Part shown: piece after piece, positions 10,821 through 21,481 of the stretch | How positions within the stretch are numbered: position 1 is the stretch's first letter | Layout: every line of letters begins with the position of its first letter | Assembly: GCA_963971225.1 (NCBI GenBank) | Contig: OZ020269.1 | Span: 29,677,783 to 29,741,782 of the forward strand | Length of the DNA: 64,000 nucleotides | DNA from: Melieria omissa | Lineage: Eukaryota; Arthropoda; Insecta; Diptera; Ulidiidae | Direction of reading: 5' to 3' | Program-made: the position numbers and the translations under genes | Notes under the pieces: generated by a model | Databases searched by the model: none | Seen by the model: the letters and a program-made list of their open reading frames with translations, nothing else | What the model was told of the DNA's origin: nothing

Positions 10821-12518
10821 TTAGTCATTGATCACAGCAAACACCTGCACAGTTGCACGAACAATGTCGAAGGCATCCACTAGCATGTCAAAGCGGTATT
10901 CACCTTCCGGAAATTGTGAAGGCAGTGTTGTAGTCGAAATAGGCACATTCTCAACCACCATATCGTCCTGAAAGATACGAGTTTCAAATGAAATCATGTG
11001 AAATAAATCACGAAACCACATCGAGTGTTACTCGACGAACATAAATCACTTTTACCGTCAAATGCATGGAAGTTTTACCAGCGATTCGACGGTCATTTCG
11101 AGGAATTATGATTCTTGATTTCAATTGAGTTTACTGAGTGCTCGTACAACGTAAGGACACGAGTGGTTTATGTTGGTATACGGCCGCCATATGTTGTAGA
11201 ACCAGTCGAAAATGGTATTCCGCTTGCCTCCCAAATACTGACAGGAGTCAATTGTGACATTTATAACAAAGGGTTTGTAGCCATTGGCCTTTTTCCAAAC
11301 GGTGAATTGAAGCTGTAATGCATAAAATTCTAAATAATTGAGTGGCATAATAAAGTTAATCAAACCGATTAATGATCGAATCAAACATGGAATTGGGTTC
11401 AAGGCTTAAACATTAATTAATGGTATTGTCAACTGTGTATCGTACTTCTAATCAGGGTTGCCAGTTAAGGTTGTCAGTCAGTTAAGCATTACCTATCTTC
11501 AACCATTTGCTGATAATTTCATGTCCGTCATCTTACTTACTTATGTTGGTTCTAATAGCATACAAATACATTATCGATCAGTCATAGAAATCCTTAAAGT
11601 TTTCTGGGCCGTTTCACCAGGTTTGTTTGGCAGTTCAGGAAGTATTGTTGTTAGAAAACGGAAACACCTCCTGCCTAGTTCTGGACATTTGTTGATGAGA
11701 TATTCTAGGCTTTCTTCGTGTTAGTACCTCAAGACATTTATTACAATTTTGGATTTTACTTATTTGGATTCAAATGGCTTTAAGGCAGCCAGGCTGTTTG
11801 TTGCCCGAAGTGAACTGTTTTGTAGAAGTCTGTCTTATCAATGGCTATCTGCCTGACCCGCGTCAAAGATAGTTGCATACTACCCGAGACCAACTCCATT
11901 AAAAAAGCTACTTGAATATGGAGTCTTTCCACACTTTTGGGCATCACAATTTCGCAACTGTGTAGCCGTAGATTTGACTGATTTGTTGGTTACTGATTCA
12001 TTGGCATATTACCCACTAATCCAATCCACTGTCTACCGGAAATATCAGACATGTTGATTGCGTGCAATCCAGTCTGTTGGAGATTGACTAACTAATAGTA
12101 GGGGAAAATTCATTTTTCTTGAGTTTCCTTTGGCCAGAAAGCATTTTTGATGATGTGATGTAGAAATGTGCTTACATGGGATCGGGTGACTGGCGGTTTC
12201 AGCAGCACCACGCGCACATTCAGCAGTTTCAAAGTTCGGTTCACCGGTTTCAGGCTGCAATTGGCAAACTTAATAAAACTTTTGTCGTTCTCAATGCACC
12301 GCAAGTACAAAATTTTTAGTGTCGATAATTTTGGTGTAAAAACCTGCAAAGACAAGCGCATTGCTCTAGAAAATTGTAAAAATTTGAAAAATTTACAACT
12401 CCATGTTACGAACATTGATGCGGCGAGTGGCCTTCGAATTGGTCACATTTTGAATAGTCCCACAAATATATAAAAAACAAAGCGTTAAGCGGAATGTTGT
12501 AAAGCATTTGCAACACAT
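10821..12518 (-). CDS. DUF1091 secreted protein, type A, copy 2
   Basis: Exons on the minus strand: 12414-12518, 12176-12343, 11148-11312 and 10821-10967, giving 194 residues. Exon 1 is a signal peptide starting MCCKCFTTF. Exon 2 has LYLRCIENDKSF and NRTLKLL, and ends at RSH before GTAAGC. Exon 3 has KKANGYKPF, TIDSC and NHSCPY before GTACGA. Exon 4 begins DDMVVEN and ends FAVIND. All joins are phase 0 and no stop or frameshift is seen. Introns are 70, 863 and 180 bases. A poly(A) signal AATAAA is at 10770-10775 (minus). It is most like copies 1 and 4. The intron 1 donor is the same weak GTTCGT. The protein is probably secreted; its ligand or partner cannot be told from sequence. Confidence 0.82.
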
Positions 12519-12769
12519 TTCAATGGATTGTTACCACAAACTGTTTCAATTTTGTCCGTTTTTAGTAAAGTGACGATAATCGTTTGGTGTCATTATGGAA
12601 GCATCAAAACGGAAAATGTAATTAATACAGAGTAGCCGCTCCAAAGTGTTCTGCATGAAGGGATTGAAAATCGTTGAAATAGTCAACATTTCGTAATGAA
12701 TTAAATATTACAGCAATCATTTAACACAAGAATACCAACGTTGAATGTTAATTACTTGTTTGGCCCTGA

Positions 12770-12850
12770 AAGTTCTCTCCTGGCGCCTTCTTCAGTTGAT
12801 CACACCGAGAGTTGATAGGGCGTCTTCAAATGGGTTGTTCCACCAGACAG
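12770..12850 (-). pseudogene. Decayed RTE 3' fragment
   Basis: Minus-strand reading gives a WWNNPFEDALSTLGV-like stretch matching the RTE C-terminus at about 1300-1340. Broken by stops. The same fragment is upstream of copy 1 (5430-5540) and copy 4 (27390-27480), so all three flanks descend from one ancestor. Confidence 0.55.
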
Positions 12851-13426
12851 GGACTAAGTCGAGTCTTTCTATTTGTCATTGAACTTCAACTATGATGTCG
12901 AACAACATAATGGGATCCCTATGAGACTTTTCAGCTTTCATTGGTTTACACAATACAAATTTCAAGTCCTGGGAATTTAAATTGGTTCACTATTCAGCTG
13001 GTGCCGAATCGCTATCCTGGAATGCCATGAGGAAGCTATGGGTCAACTTGGATTGGATAGGGGCAAGAATTGTTTCGGCGTTGCCAGGTTAAACGCAATA
13101 AAAAACTATGCCTTGTATGTCCCCTCCCATCTCCCCCAACAGAAATACACAAATAAGTATTTAACCAGACAGAAAACGGCCGTTTGTGTAAGCGACACTG
13201 TAGATAGTTTAGATAATTTTAGTGTTAACGCAAAACGTTCAGAGCAGTGTTATTACATTTGAAATTGGCAGGTAATGTTGTTAAAATATATAACTTCAAA
13301 AATTGTATGTCTGAAATAGTTTTGCGAACGTATAGACACGAATTTAGCTCCTTAAGGCAGGTTTCTACCTTGTGCGGCCGAGAAAACATGTTTTTTTTGA
13401 AAAATTTTTGATGGGAAGGTTTTTAA

Positions 13427-13716
13427 CCCCTTGACGTATCAGTTAGCGCAACGAAATTCGTTTCCAACTGTTCGCTCACTGCCCGGGCAAATGCCCGATT
13501 TAAAAAATTGAAATGCCCAATTTAATTTTTCTAAAAAACAACACTGACCACGAGTCAGACTCGTGTTAATCATGTTAGGCACAGAAATTGTACCACGAGT
13601 CAGACTCGTGATAATCATGTTAGGCACAGAAATTGTACCACGAGTCAGACTCGTGATAATCATGTTTGGCACAAAAATTGTACCACGAGTCAGACTCGTG
13701 GAATGACGTCAAGGGG
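13427..13716. mobile_element. Nested piggyBac-like MITE
   Basis: TTAA at 13423-13426 and 13717-13720; ends CCCCTTGACGT and its inverse ACGTCAAGGGG. The TTAA plus CCC/GGG signature is that of piggyBac-type elements. The body contains the 45-bp minisatellite. It lies inside the larger 13356-14364 element, so it came later. Confidence 0.75.
13549..13700. repeat. 45-bp minisatellite with a 17-bp palindrome
   Basis: CACGAGTCAGACTCGTG, a perfect palindrome around a central A, occurs four times at exactly 45-base spacing (13549, 13594, 13639, 13684), separated by a tt/aatcatgtt-ggcaca-aaattgta spacer. A short in-frame repeat on the minus strand is a by-product of the 45-base (15-codon) period and not a gene. 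Confidence 0.9.
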
Positions 13717-14589
13717 TTAAGATAAACACTGGATAATTTTTTCAGATGTAGGTATATGTTTATTGTACAAGTAAAAAAAGTTTCAAGATAAAATATGCAA
13801 AGGGGGGGAGGGGGCCATCGAGCAATGGCGGCAGGACTTCCTTACTCGCGGAAGTCCTGCCGCTGTTTGAGATGACTTGAAACACAAAAATGAAATTTTG
13901 TCTTATTTTGTATCCTTTTGTCTATGGCTGGAACTAGGATTTAAAAAAAAATTAAAAATGAAGGATATATGCGATTTTGACTAAAAAACTCAATTTTTAC
14001 CTACTTTTTTCAATACAAATTTCTATTTTTAATGAAAAATAATTATTATTTCTTGAAGATCCTAGTTCCAGCCATAGCTAAAACCTTGATAAATGACTGT
14101 TTAAAATTTCGTAGCTATTGCTCAACTCGTGTGGCCTAAATCACTTCCGCAAGGTCAAAAAATGTAGTTTTGAGAAAAACGCGTTCAAAGTTTTGCTTCA
14201 GTACTCGGCGCGCTCGACACCGCTACCTGTTTCGATAAATTGCTTCCGTAATTCGAAGGATTTCAACTTCAAATTTTGGGAGCGTATTCTACAATCATGT
14301 ATTAATCCAAAAATGCATGAAAAAAAAAATCAATTTTTTTGAACGCACAAGGTAGAAACCCCCCTTAACAGTTGCTTCTGTGCTTATCAGAAGCAAATAG
14401 AAAAAAATAAGTATGCCGCATTTCTCTTTAAATGTCATGCAACACATATAACAAAATCATTCAATGAAATCCATTATTTTCAACAAACACCAGTTCTCAG
14501 CTTATCGATTGTGATTGTGCTTGTGTGTGTGTGTGTATGTGTTGAAATGTACTTTGATTCAGTCAACATTTTCAGCCTTTTTTTTAAAT

Positions 14590-14880
14590 AACTTTCGAAC
14601 CCATAAAGTTAGAGTAATGAATTTTGGCACGTGATCAAGGAGATTTTGGGTTTTAACATACTTACTTTTCAAGAAAATTCTATATAAATTTTCAAGGATA
14701 TAAATGACTAATAAGGATTAAGGATTTTATTTTTTATCCCCTACAAAATTTTTAAATCATTTTAACAGGACAAAGGATGTCGAAATGAAAAGTTGAGTAC
14801 GCAGTTTTACTATATTTGGTCTCTAGTTTCACGTACATATGGATTTTTCCCGGTGTGAAAAATGCTGTCGCACGGTGTAA
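14590..14880 (-). repeat. Dispersed repeat CACCGTGCGAC, copy 2 (inverted)
   Basis: Reverse complement relative of 10062-10560: minus strand begins caccgtgcgacagcattttt and ends at the cataaagttagag block. It lies 5' of gene copy 2, opposite in orientation to the copy on its 3' side, so the pair forms an inverted repeat around the gene. Confidence 0.6.
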
Positions 14881-14889
14881 TAAATCTAA

Positions 14890-16315
14890 CATCAGGTGCT
14901 TGAAACCTGCCTGCTGCCAGTTTTTTCATTTCAATATTGTTTTATAATTTCACTACAAGTGATAGCCGCACTAAGACTAATTAAAAAAAATTACAGTTCA
15001 CTTCTTGCAGAACAGCTTCAATCGTGGTCACTTCAGCGAGACTTTTATTCATTGGAATGACAAACATGGATTTAAAAATCCGTGAATTTTGTATTGAAAT
15101 TATTCTTTTGTTAATTTCTTAAACTTGAAACTTGCATAAAGATTCGAGATAAAAAAATAACAAAATAAAAGCTTTCCATAAAAAAATCATGAAAATACCT
15201 AAATAACATTCTTTACTACACTAGAAAACCGAAACATATAGAAACAACTTTTTCTATCGCTGTGGTTCTATGTTGAACAGCGAGTCTGAGGTTGAAACTT
15301 CGAGCCTGAGCTTAGCCATCACGAAATATAAATAAATGCTAATAATTTTTCTTTCTTTTCCTATTAGCAACAATTTGAAATCATCTAAGCGTTAATTTAT
15401 TTCCTATGATAAATACATAATAGCCATATTCACAATCTTGCGCATTTGAGATAGCAAATTTGTGCCCTAGCAAACATTTGCCATCAACTGTGAGTGGTGT
15501 TTAGTTTGCAATATTTGTTGGAAAATTCACAGTTATTGGAAATGCATTTGCAAAGATTTTGCTAAGTAGCGACCTTTCCTATAAACTATGGGTTCTAAGT
15601 GTTGCATACTTACAAGGGTGTAGCAAATGCATTTCTGTGTATTTCGTTAATTTAGAGTAAAAATATGCTACACCAATCTGCAAATGCTACAATGCGAGAC
15701 AGTTGGCACAAAATTGTGAATAGGGCTAATATTTTTCACGTTGATGATTGTTGGGCGATTATTGTGTATTCGTACAAAAAATTATTATATATTTTGAATG
15801 ATTTTTTCTTTTGCCTGCTGTGACTATTATAAGTAAACGTTTGGTTTTTGTTTTGGATTGTGAATGGCCAACAAAAATCAATAAACAGTTTTTTGTTCTA
15901 ACATATTTGATGATTTTGATTTGGCAATTTTGAATTAAAAATCATTAAATGTCAAACAAAACGGCTTTAACACTGGAATACTAAACTTACTTGGAAATTG
16001 TATCGCAAATGTTCGCAATGTTCGCCGGATCAACTAACAGACATAAAGTCCAAGTTGAGGGATCTTCAAAATTGGTCAGTTGGTCAAATCGGTTGCGTAA
16101 TTTCCAAGATATAATGTTTCCTCACTAAATATTATAACTGCTACATTTACAAGATGTCAGCTATTTTCATTAAAAATTGCTACTTTTGCATGGCAGTGCC
16201 TACTTGTGGTAAACTTTTAGAATGGAAGATATATATGGAGTCAGTCTAACATTTGACTCCAGTGCAATGAGAGCACTCATGTTATTCATCATTCAACCAT
16301 TTTTAAGTGTTCAGA
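14890..16315. other. AT-rich intronic spacer shared by units 1 and 2
   Basis: Nearly the same sequence occurs at 29005-31370, where a mariner interrupts it. No gene, element ends or tandem array are seen. The taatatttttcacg site at about 15728-15742 is the empty target of that mariner. Confidence 0.6.
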
Positions 16316-16329
16316 AAAAGGGGTAAGTA

Positions 16330-19300
16330 GGTTAGGTTAGGTTAGGTTAGGTAGGGAAGGGTGTGTGCGTCCCAAGGGCAGCACTTCCACTCGGAGGCCA
16401 AAATGGCCCATTGTGAATCCCTTCATGGAAGATTCTGGAGCTAACCAGTGGCTCTCAGTTCGGGGCAAACCAATTCGACCTCTTGATGAAGGAGAGTAGA
16501 TCCGATATTTCAACTACTGCGGCGCAGGCCAAGTCTACCAGGAACCTTGACCCCAAGGTACGGAGTCGGCGTTCCTGCAGAGCCGGGCAGTGGCACAGGT
16601 AGTGTTGGATCGTTTCCACTTCTTCCTCATCTCCACAGCTTCTGCAGACATCACTGGACGAGAGGCACCATTTGACCAGCATAGATCCAATGGCGCAGTG
16701 TCCAGTGATGACTCCAACAAGCTGCCTAATAGAGGTTCGACTCAGGGACAGTACATATCGTGTTTTCCTCACGGAAAGGGAAGGCCATATTGCCCGGCAG
16801 GTACTGCAATCAGTTCTGCTCTGCCATGAGGACTCGATGTAAGTTTTACTCAACCCGTCAATACGTAAATACAGGGCAGATATCGGAGGGAGCACAGAGT
16901 TATCCACTTCGGTGAGAGGCAGGGCGACCCCCTTTCTTGCCATCTCATCCGCTGCCTCGTTTCCTGCCACTCCAGAGTGGCCCGGAACCCAGCAGAGAGT
17001 GACTCGGTGATGTCCGATGCCGCGAAGTGCAGTGCGACAACTCTGCACTACCTTTGATTTCACATTCGCTGATTCCAGCGCTTTAAGGGCTGCCTGACTA
17101 TCCACACAGATTGTGATATCCGTGGGTGATAATCCGCTGTCGCGGATTAATTCAGCAGCTTTCCAGATTGCATAAATCTCCGCCTGAAAGATGCTACAGA
17201 GGTCCGGGAGTCTGAAAGACCGTTGAGCCCCTAGTACATCTGAGTGGAGACCAGCTCCTGTACCTTCCTCCATCTTAGAACCATCTGTGAAGATGGTGAT
17301 GGAGGCGTCTCTTGTCACACTTGCAAGTCCCCATTCTTCCCTTGAAGGAAAGGAGGTAAGTGCGCGCGAATCAAAATCCAGGTATGGAATCTGATAGTCC
17401 GTGCAGGAATCTAATTGATGTTCCGTACCTGGCCTCGTAAACGACCTTAGGATCCCAGAGTGTCCATAAGCGTGCTCTTTCCACAAGTTGGCCTCTCTCA
17501 GCCTGAGAGCGCCTTTAGCGGCACAGCACTTAATGAACTGCTCTCTTGGGTGGAGATGTAGAATCATCTCTAGGCCTGCCTGGGGGGTGCTTTTGACGGT
17601 TCCTGCTATTCCCATAGCCGCCAGTCTCTGCACCTTCATCAGTTGCGTCCCCAAGGACCTGGTGTCCGTGGCCGGCCACCAGACAATGGCTCCGTAACAT
17701 AAGATCGGCCGAATGATCGCTGTATACATCCAGTGGACAATGCCCGGCCGCAATCCCCACTTTTTCCCGAAGGCCTTCTGACAGACGTAGAAGGCATTCA
17801 GACTCTTCTTCACCCGCTCTTCCACGTTGCGTCTCCAAGAAAGCTTGGAGTCGAGTGTGCTGCCAAGGTATTTCACCTCGGGTGAGAGGGTGATAGTGAT
17901 GCCGCTGAGTTTCGGCAGCCTAAACTCCGGTATTTTGTATCTCCGGGTGAACAGTACCATAACCGTCTTTGAGGGGTTAACTCCTAGACCGTTATGCTCT
18001 GCCCACCTAGAGAGTTCTCCTAAAGCAGACTCCATGAGATCACTGATGGTGGAAAGAAATTTTCCAGGGATCAGGATAGTGACGTCGTCCGCATATGCTA
18101 CTACTCGCAGCCTCCTGGATTCGAAGATCTCGAGGATGTTGTTTATCACAAGCAGCCACAGCAGAGGCGAAAGGACGCCCCCCTGAGGTGTGCCCCTTGT
18201 GGTTAACCTCCTCACCGAGCACGAGCCTAGGCTGGAGTGAACCCTTCTGCTACTAAGCATATCGCTGGTCCACCTCACCACTTTCTCGTCAACTTCGAAT
18301 TTTCTAAGTGCACTGGTTATTGCCTCTAGAGTGACGTTATTAAAGGCCCCCTCAATATCGAGGAAAGCGGCTAACGTATACTCCTTGACGCTCAGCGATT
18401 TTTCGATTGTCTGAACGACCTCATGCAAGGCGCTGTCTACAGATTTTCCCCTGCAATACGCATGTTGCGTCCTGCAGAGTCCCCTGGACTGTGCCACTCC
18501 CCTGACATAGACATCTACCAGCCTCTCCAAAGTCTTAAGAAAGAACGATGACAGGCTGATCGGTCTGTAGTCTTTTGCAGTGATGTGGTTTGACTTCCCC
18601 GCCTTGGGGATGAACACCACCTTAACCTCTTTCCAGGCGCGTGGTACATAGCCCTGTTGGAGAGATTCCCGAAAGATTCGCACCAAGACTTTGACCACTG
18701 CCTCCTTAGACCATTGCAGCATAGCCGGAATGACACCATCGGGACCCGGAGATTTGTACGGGTTGAAGGTGTCTATCGCCCATGCCACTTTGACCTCATC
18801 GATAATCTCCTGAACTAATACATCCGGTCGTGACGAGTTCTGTCTATGAGGCGTTGTCGTCTCAACAACACTTGTGCAACCGGGAAAGTGGGTGTTCATG
18901 AGAGTCTCTAGAAGCTCCTCTCTCGATTCTGTCCACGAGCCGTCAGATTTCCTAATGCTGCTAGGGGTATGTGATGCCCCAGCTAGCACTTTACGAAGTC
19001 TGGCGGCCTCGTTAACATTGTCGAGGGATTCGCAGTAATTCCTCCAATCATCCCGCTTGGCCGCCTTAATAGTCTTCTTAAACTTATTAAAGCTAGCCTT
19101 GTAGGCTCCCCAGTCTTCTTCAGTTCGGCTAAGCTTAGCCTTATTGAAGAGACGTCTAGTATCTGTTCTAAGTTGTCTTAGCTCTGGGGTCCACCACACT
19201 GCGTTGGTTTTTCGTGGAGCTCGACTTTTAGGACAGGATTCGTTAAAAGACTTGTTAAGTACTTTCGTTAGAAGATTTACTGACCTATCAATGTTGTTCC

Positions 19301-19438
19301 TCTCGAATGTAGCTCTCGCTTTGCGCGATGCCAGTTTCTGAGAAACTAGTGCACTGAATCTAGGCCAGTTAGTCTTCCTCGGATTCCTATAGGTTTGTGG
19401 ACTTCCTATAGGAATCCGAGGTTGTGGTTAGGGGTGGT
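16330..19438 (-). mobile_element. 5'-truncated LOA-like LINE (Jockey superfamily)
   Basis: A 14-bp target site duplication AAAAGGGGTAAGTA lies at 16316-16329 and 19439-19452. The 3' end is at the low coordinate with a (TAACC)n tail on the minus strand; on the plus strand it reads gttaggttaggtt. Unit 2 lacks the element at the matching point (about 31378), with a small local deletion. The 5' end carries a fold-back: 19378-19393 and 19405-19420 are a perfect 16-bp inverted repeat. ORF1 and the endonuclease are missing. Confidence 0.88.
16455..19377 (-). CDS. LOA-like reverse transcriptase with RNase H, N-truncated
   Basis: The frame is open from the fold-back near 19380 to the stop at 16455; the first Met is at 19199 (914 residues from there). 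From that Met: YKSPGPDG (148-155), RT motif A FLDIEGAF (279-286), motif B TPQGGVLSP (337-345), catalytic YADD (369-372), RNase H FTDGS (D639), QAEIYA (E674), CVDSQAAL (D700) and the HSGVAGNEAADE block (D751), then a C-terminal Cys/His cluster CRSC...HYLCHC. RT plus RNase H without LTRs fits the LOA or I groups; R1 lacks RNase H. No stop or frameshift breaks it, so the copy is young, but without its endonuclease it cannot move alone. The lost 5' part means this is a dead element, not a host gene. Confidence 0.88.
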
Positions 19439-19454
19439 AAAAGGGGTAAGTATG

Positions 19455-20700
19455 TACAGTAGAAATGTTTTGGGGCTGGTCCATCATGAATTTAAACCCT
19501 CTGAGAGCAATTTCTGAGCAGATGTGAAGAATTTTGACAATTTTCATTTTTTTCCTCATGCATTTTTTCACCACACTTCATGAAATAAGATATGTTGGAG
19601 TATCAACAGCCCACTGTTACAACACAGAAACATCTCTTTTGCATAACTCTATGTACGCCTGACCTGACCTATACATAAGAAAACGTGTATAAAATTCAAA
19701 TTTCGATATACTACCACAACTTACTTAAAATGGCCGAATAAGGAAGGGCAAAGTGCCCCTCGGACAGTTTTTAATATATGTTATAAATTTAATATATGTT
19801 ATTGTTACTTATATTATAACTTATAATATAAGTAACAAAATTAAAAAAATATTTTTTAAGTATGACGCAGGTGGAAAAAACTTAAATAAATCTTGTAAAC
19901 AACTTTATGAGGAAAATATAAAAATAGCTTTGTGATTGTACCAAAATTCTAACTTAATAAAAACATTTTTTAAAAAGAACAAAAACTATTTTTTGAGGTT
20001 ATATTCACTCTTGAGTACCATTGATTTTTCTGGTAATGCGTCTAAGTGATATCTATAATATATTTCCCAAATCCATCCAAATCGGGTAACTAGTTTGAAA
20101 GTCATTTCCTTTTATTATTATTTATTATATTAATTAATTTGTTAATTATACTAAAAATTTGGGATAAACTATTAAGGACTAAAATTCTGGAGAATTGTTA
20201 CTTATATTATATTTGTTTTTTTTAGGTTATGTTTGTCGTACAGCCACAAAAAGTTTTTCTCTGACTTTCTGATATAGTTTTTAACAACGCATATTTCCTC
20301 CAGATTTTCTATTAACCTGCGTAATACTTAGAAAAAGGAAATGTCAACATTTTTCCTTTTTAGGTTATGTTTCTGATATAGTGAAAGCAAAATTTTGAAA
20401 AATTATATATATTCTTAAAAACTATATAAATTGTGGCGATTAGTTGAAGACAACTTGAAGTTTCATGTTCCTACTGGCTTCTTTTTATACATATAAAAAA
20501 TTGTATCAAAGTGGTTAATAGGTTTGGCCAGATCTAGTCACATGTACCTCATTATAATTAATTTTGTTCACAAATAGTACAAAAATTTAAATTAAATACA
20601 TATTTTAATTGTAAATAAAGCAAAAACTTACTAACTTTAGTGCCATATGAAATTTTTTTTGGGCATTTTGGAGTTAACCGTTTTCTATAATATTGAATTC
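19455..20700. other. AT-rich spacer with a segment inverted relative to unit 2
   Basis: No gene. The interval 19837-20196 is the reverse complement of 31922-32254 in unit 2, while both sides remain collinear. The breakpoints coincide with inverted copies of gttacttata / tataagtaac. The TTAA at 19725-19728 is the empty site of the unit 2 MITE at 31636-31854. Confidence 0.65.
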
Positions 20701-20710
20701 ATCATACACT

Positions 20711-21233
20711 ATGATCAATAAGTACCGGGACTGTGTATTTTAAATTTTCCGCCGTTGCCCGATGCAGGTTTTTTTAGGTCGGTAGGACCTTAACTGACAT
20801 CTGTGTCAAATTTTGAGCGGGATTGCATCATTAGTTTTTGTTTGGCAGCTGTTAGCGTCAGTCAACTTTTTGTACTTCGTCGCATTTTACAATGGATAAT
20901 TTTGTTGATCAACGTATTTGTTTGAAATTTTGTAACACATTATTCGCGATTATTTGAACAAACACAGTGTGAATATCTTCGATCAGGCCCCCTATTCTCC
21001 AGATATGGCACTATGTGACTTTTTCCTGTTCTCCCGACTCAAGTTACCGCTTTGTGGAAAGAGATTTCAGTCCATAGAGGTCATAAAAGAAAATGCGACG
21101 CGAGAGCTGAAGGCCATACCTGCTTCGGCTTACCAGAAGTGCATGGACGATTGGATTAAGCGTTGGCATATGTGTATTGCTTCAGATGGGGCTTATTTTG
21201 AAGGGGGACACAGTCCCGGTACTTATTGATCAT
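20711..21233 (+). mobile_element. Second mariner family, internally deleted (unit 1 copy)
   Basis: Ends are inverted: atgatcaataagtaccggga and its counterpart tcccggtacttattgatcat. A Met at 20892 begins a short transposase N-terminus (MDNFVDQRI), after which most of the protein is deleted. The C-terminus then follows: APYSPDMALCDFFLF (third catalytic Asp), ESIEVIKENATRELKAIP-like and DGAYFEG. The right-hand TA is not preserved. The same element lies at 32716-33223, so it predates the duplication. It differs in subfamily from the CAGGTGTAC mariners. Confidence 0.85.
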
Positions 21234-21443
21234 GGTGTATATTCGTATTCATATTCATTTAGATTGCAATGTGCAAAATCATTATATTTCAATCGATACT
21301 TTAGTTGCTGTTACATTAAGCGGAACGAGTCTGGACGTCAACTGTACATTAAATAACATGCAATCTCTGTTTTGTAGGCACATCGACTGCAACAACGGCT
21401 GAAGTGTAATCACACCGAATGGTTATAGTCACAGTTGGTCGCG

Positions 21444-21478
21444 CATAATATCGGAACATTTGGTCGAAACAATCAGTT
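21444..21478 (+). promoter_or_regulatory. Possible core promoter of type B copy 3
   Basis: A TATA-like cataata (21444-21450) lies about 30 bases upstream of an arthropod-type initiator TCAGT (21473-21477), just before the ATG at 21482. The leader would be only a few bases long, which is unusual. In copy 5 the initiator reads tccgt. Weak evidence. Confidence 0.25.
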
Positions 21479-21481
21479 AAA

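Larger units (their letters stand above)
13356..14364. mobile_element. 1-kb TTAA-target non-autonomous element with nested MITE
   Basis: It is flanked by TTAA at 13352-13355 and 14365-14368. Ends are inverted: ggcaggtttctaccttgtgcg at the left and its counterpart, with differences at positions 3-4, at the right. Unit 2 has a single TTAA at the matching place (about 27981), i.e. the empty site. The interior has a 14-bp perfect hairpin (13828-13863, gcggcaggacttcc), a 19-bp inverted repeat (13922-13940 with 14059-14077) and a nested element. It encodes no transposase. Confidence 0.8.

Noticed and set aside
13038..13262. Plus-strand frame (SDTVDSLDNF...) shared with 27611-27886 and, inverted, 4992-5228
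   Set aside because: The copy upstream of gene 1 has lost part of the frame, most differences change residues, and no family or splice structure is seen; likely conserved by duplication only.
13439..13672. Minus-strand frame with a repeated 15-residue unit
   Set aside because: Generated by the 45-bp minisatellite in a MITE.
13828..13863. Strong hairpin as a transcription terminator
   Set aside because: Eukaryotic context and position inside a transposon; no T-run follows.
16330..16353. Interstitial telomere array (TTAGG)n
   Set aside because: Only a few units, and bounded exactly by a LINE end and its target duplication; it is the tail of the LINE.
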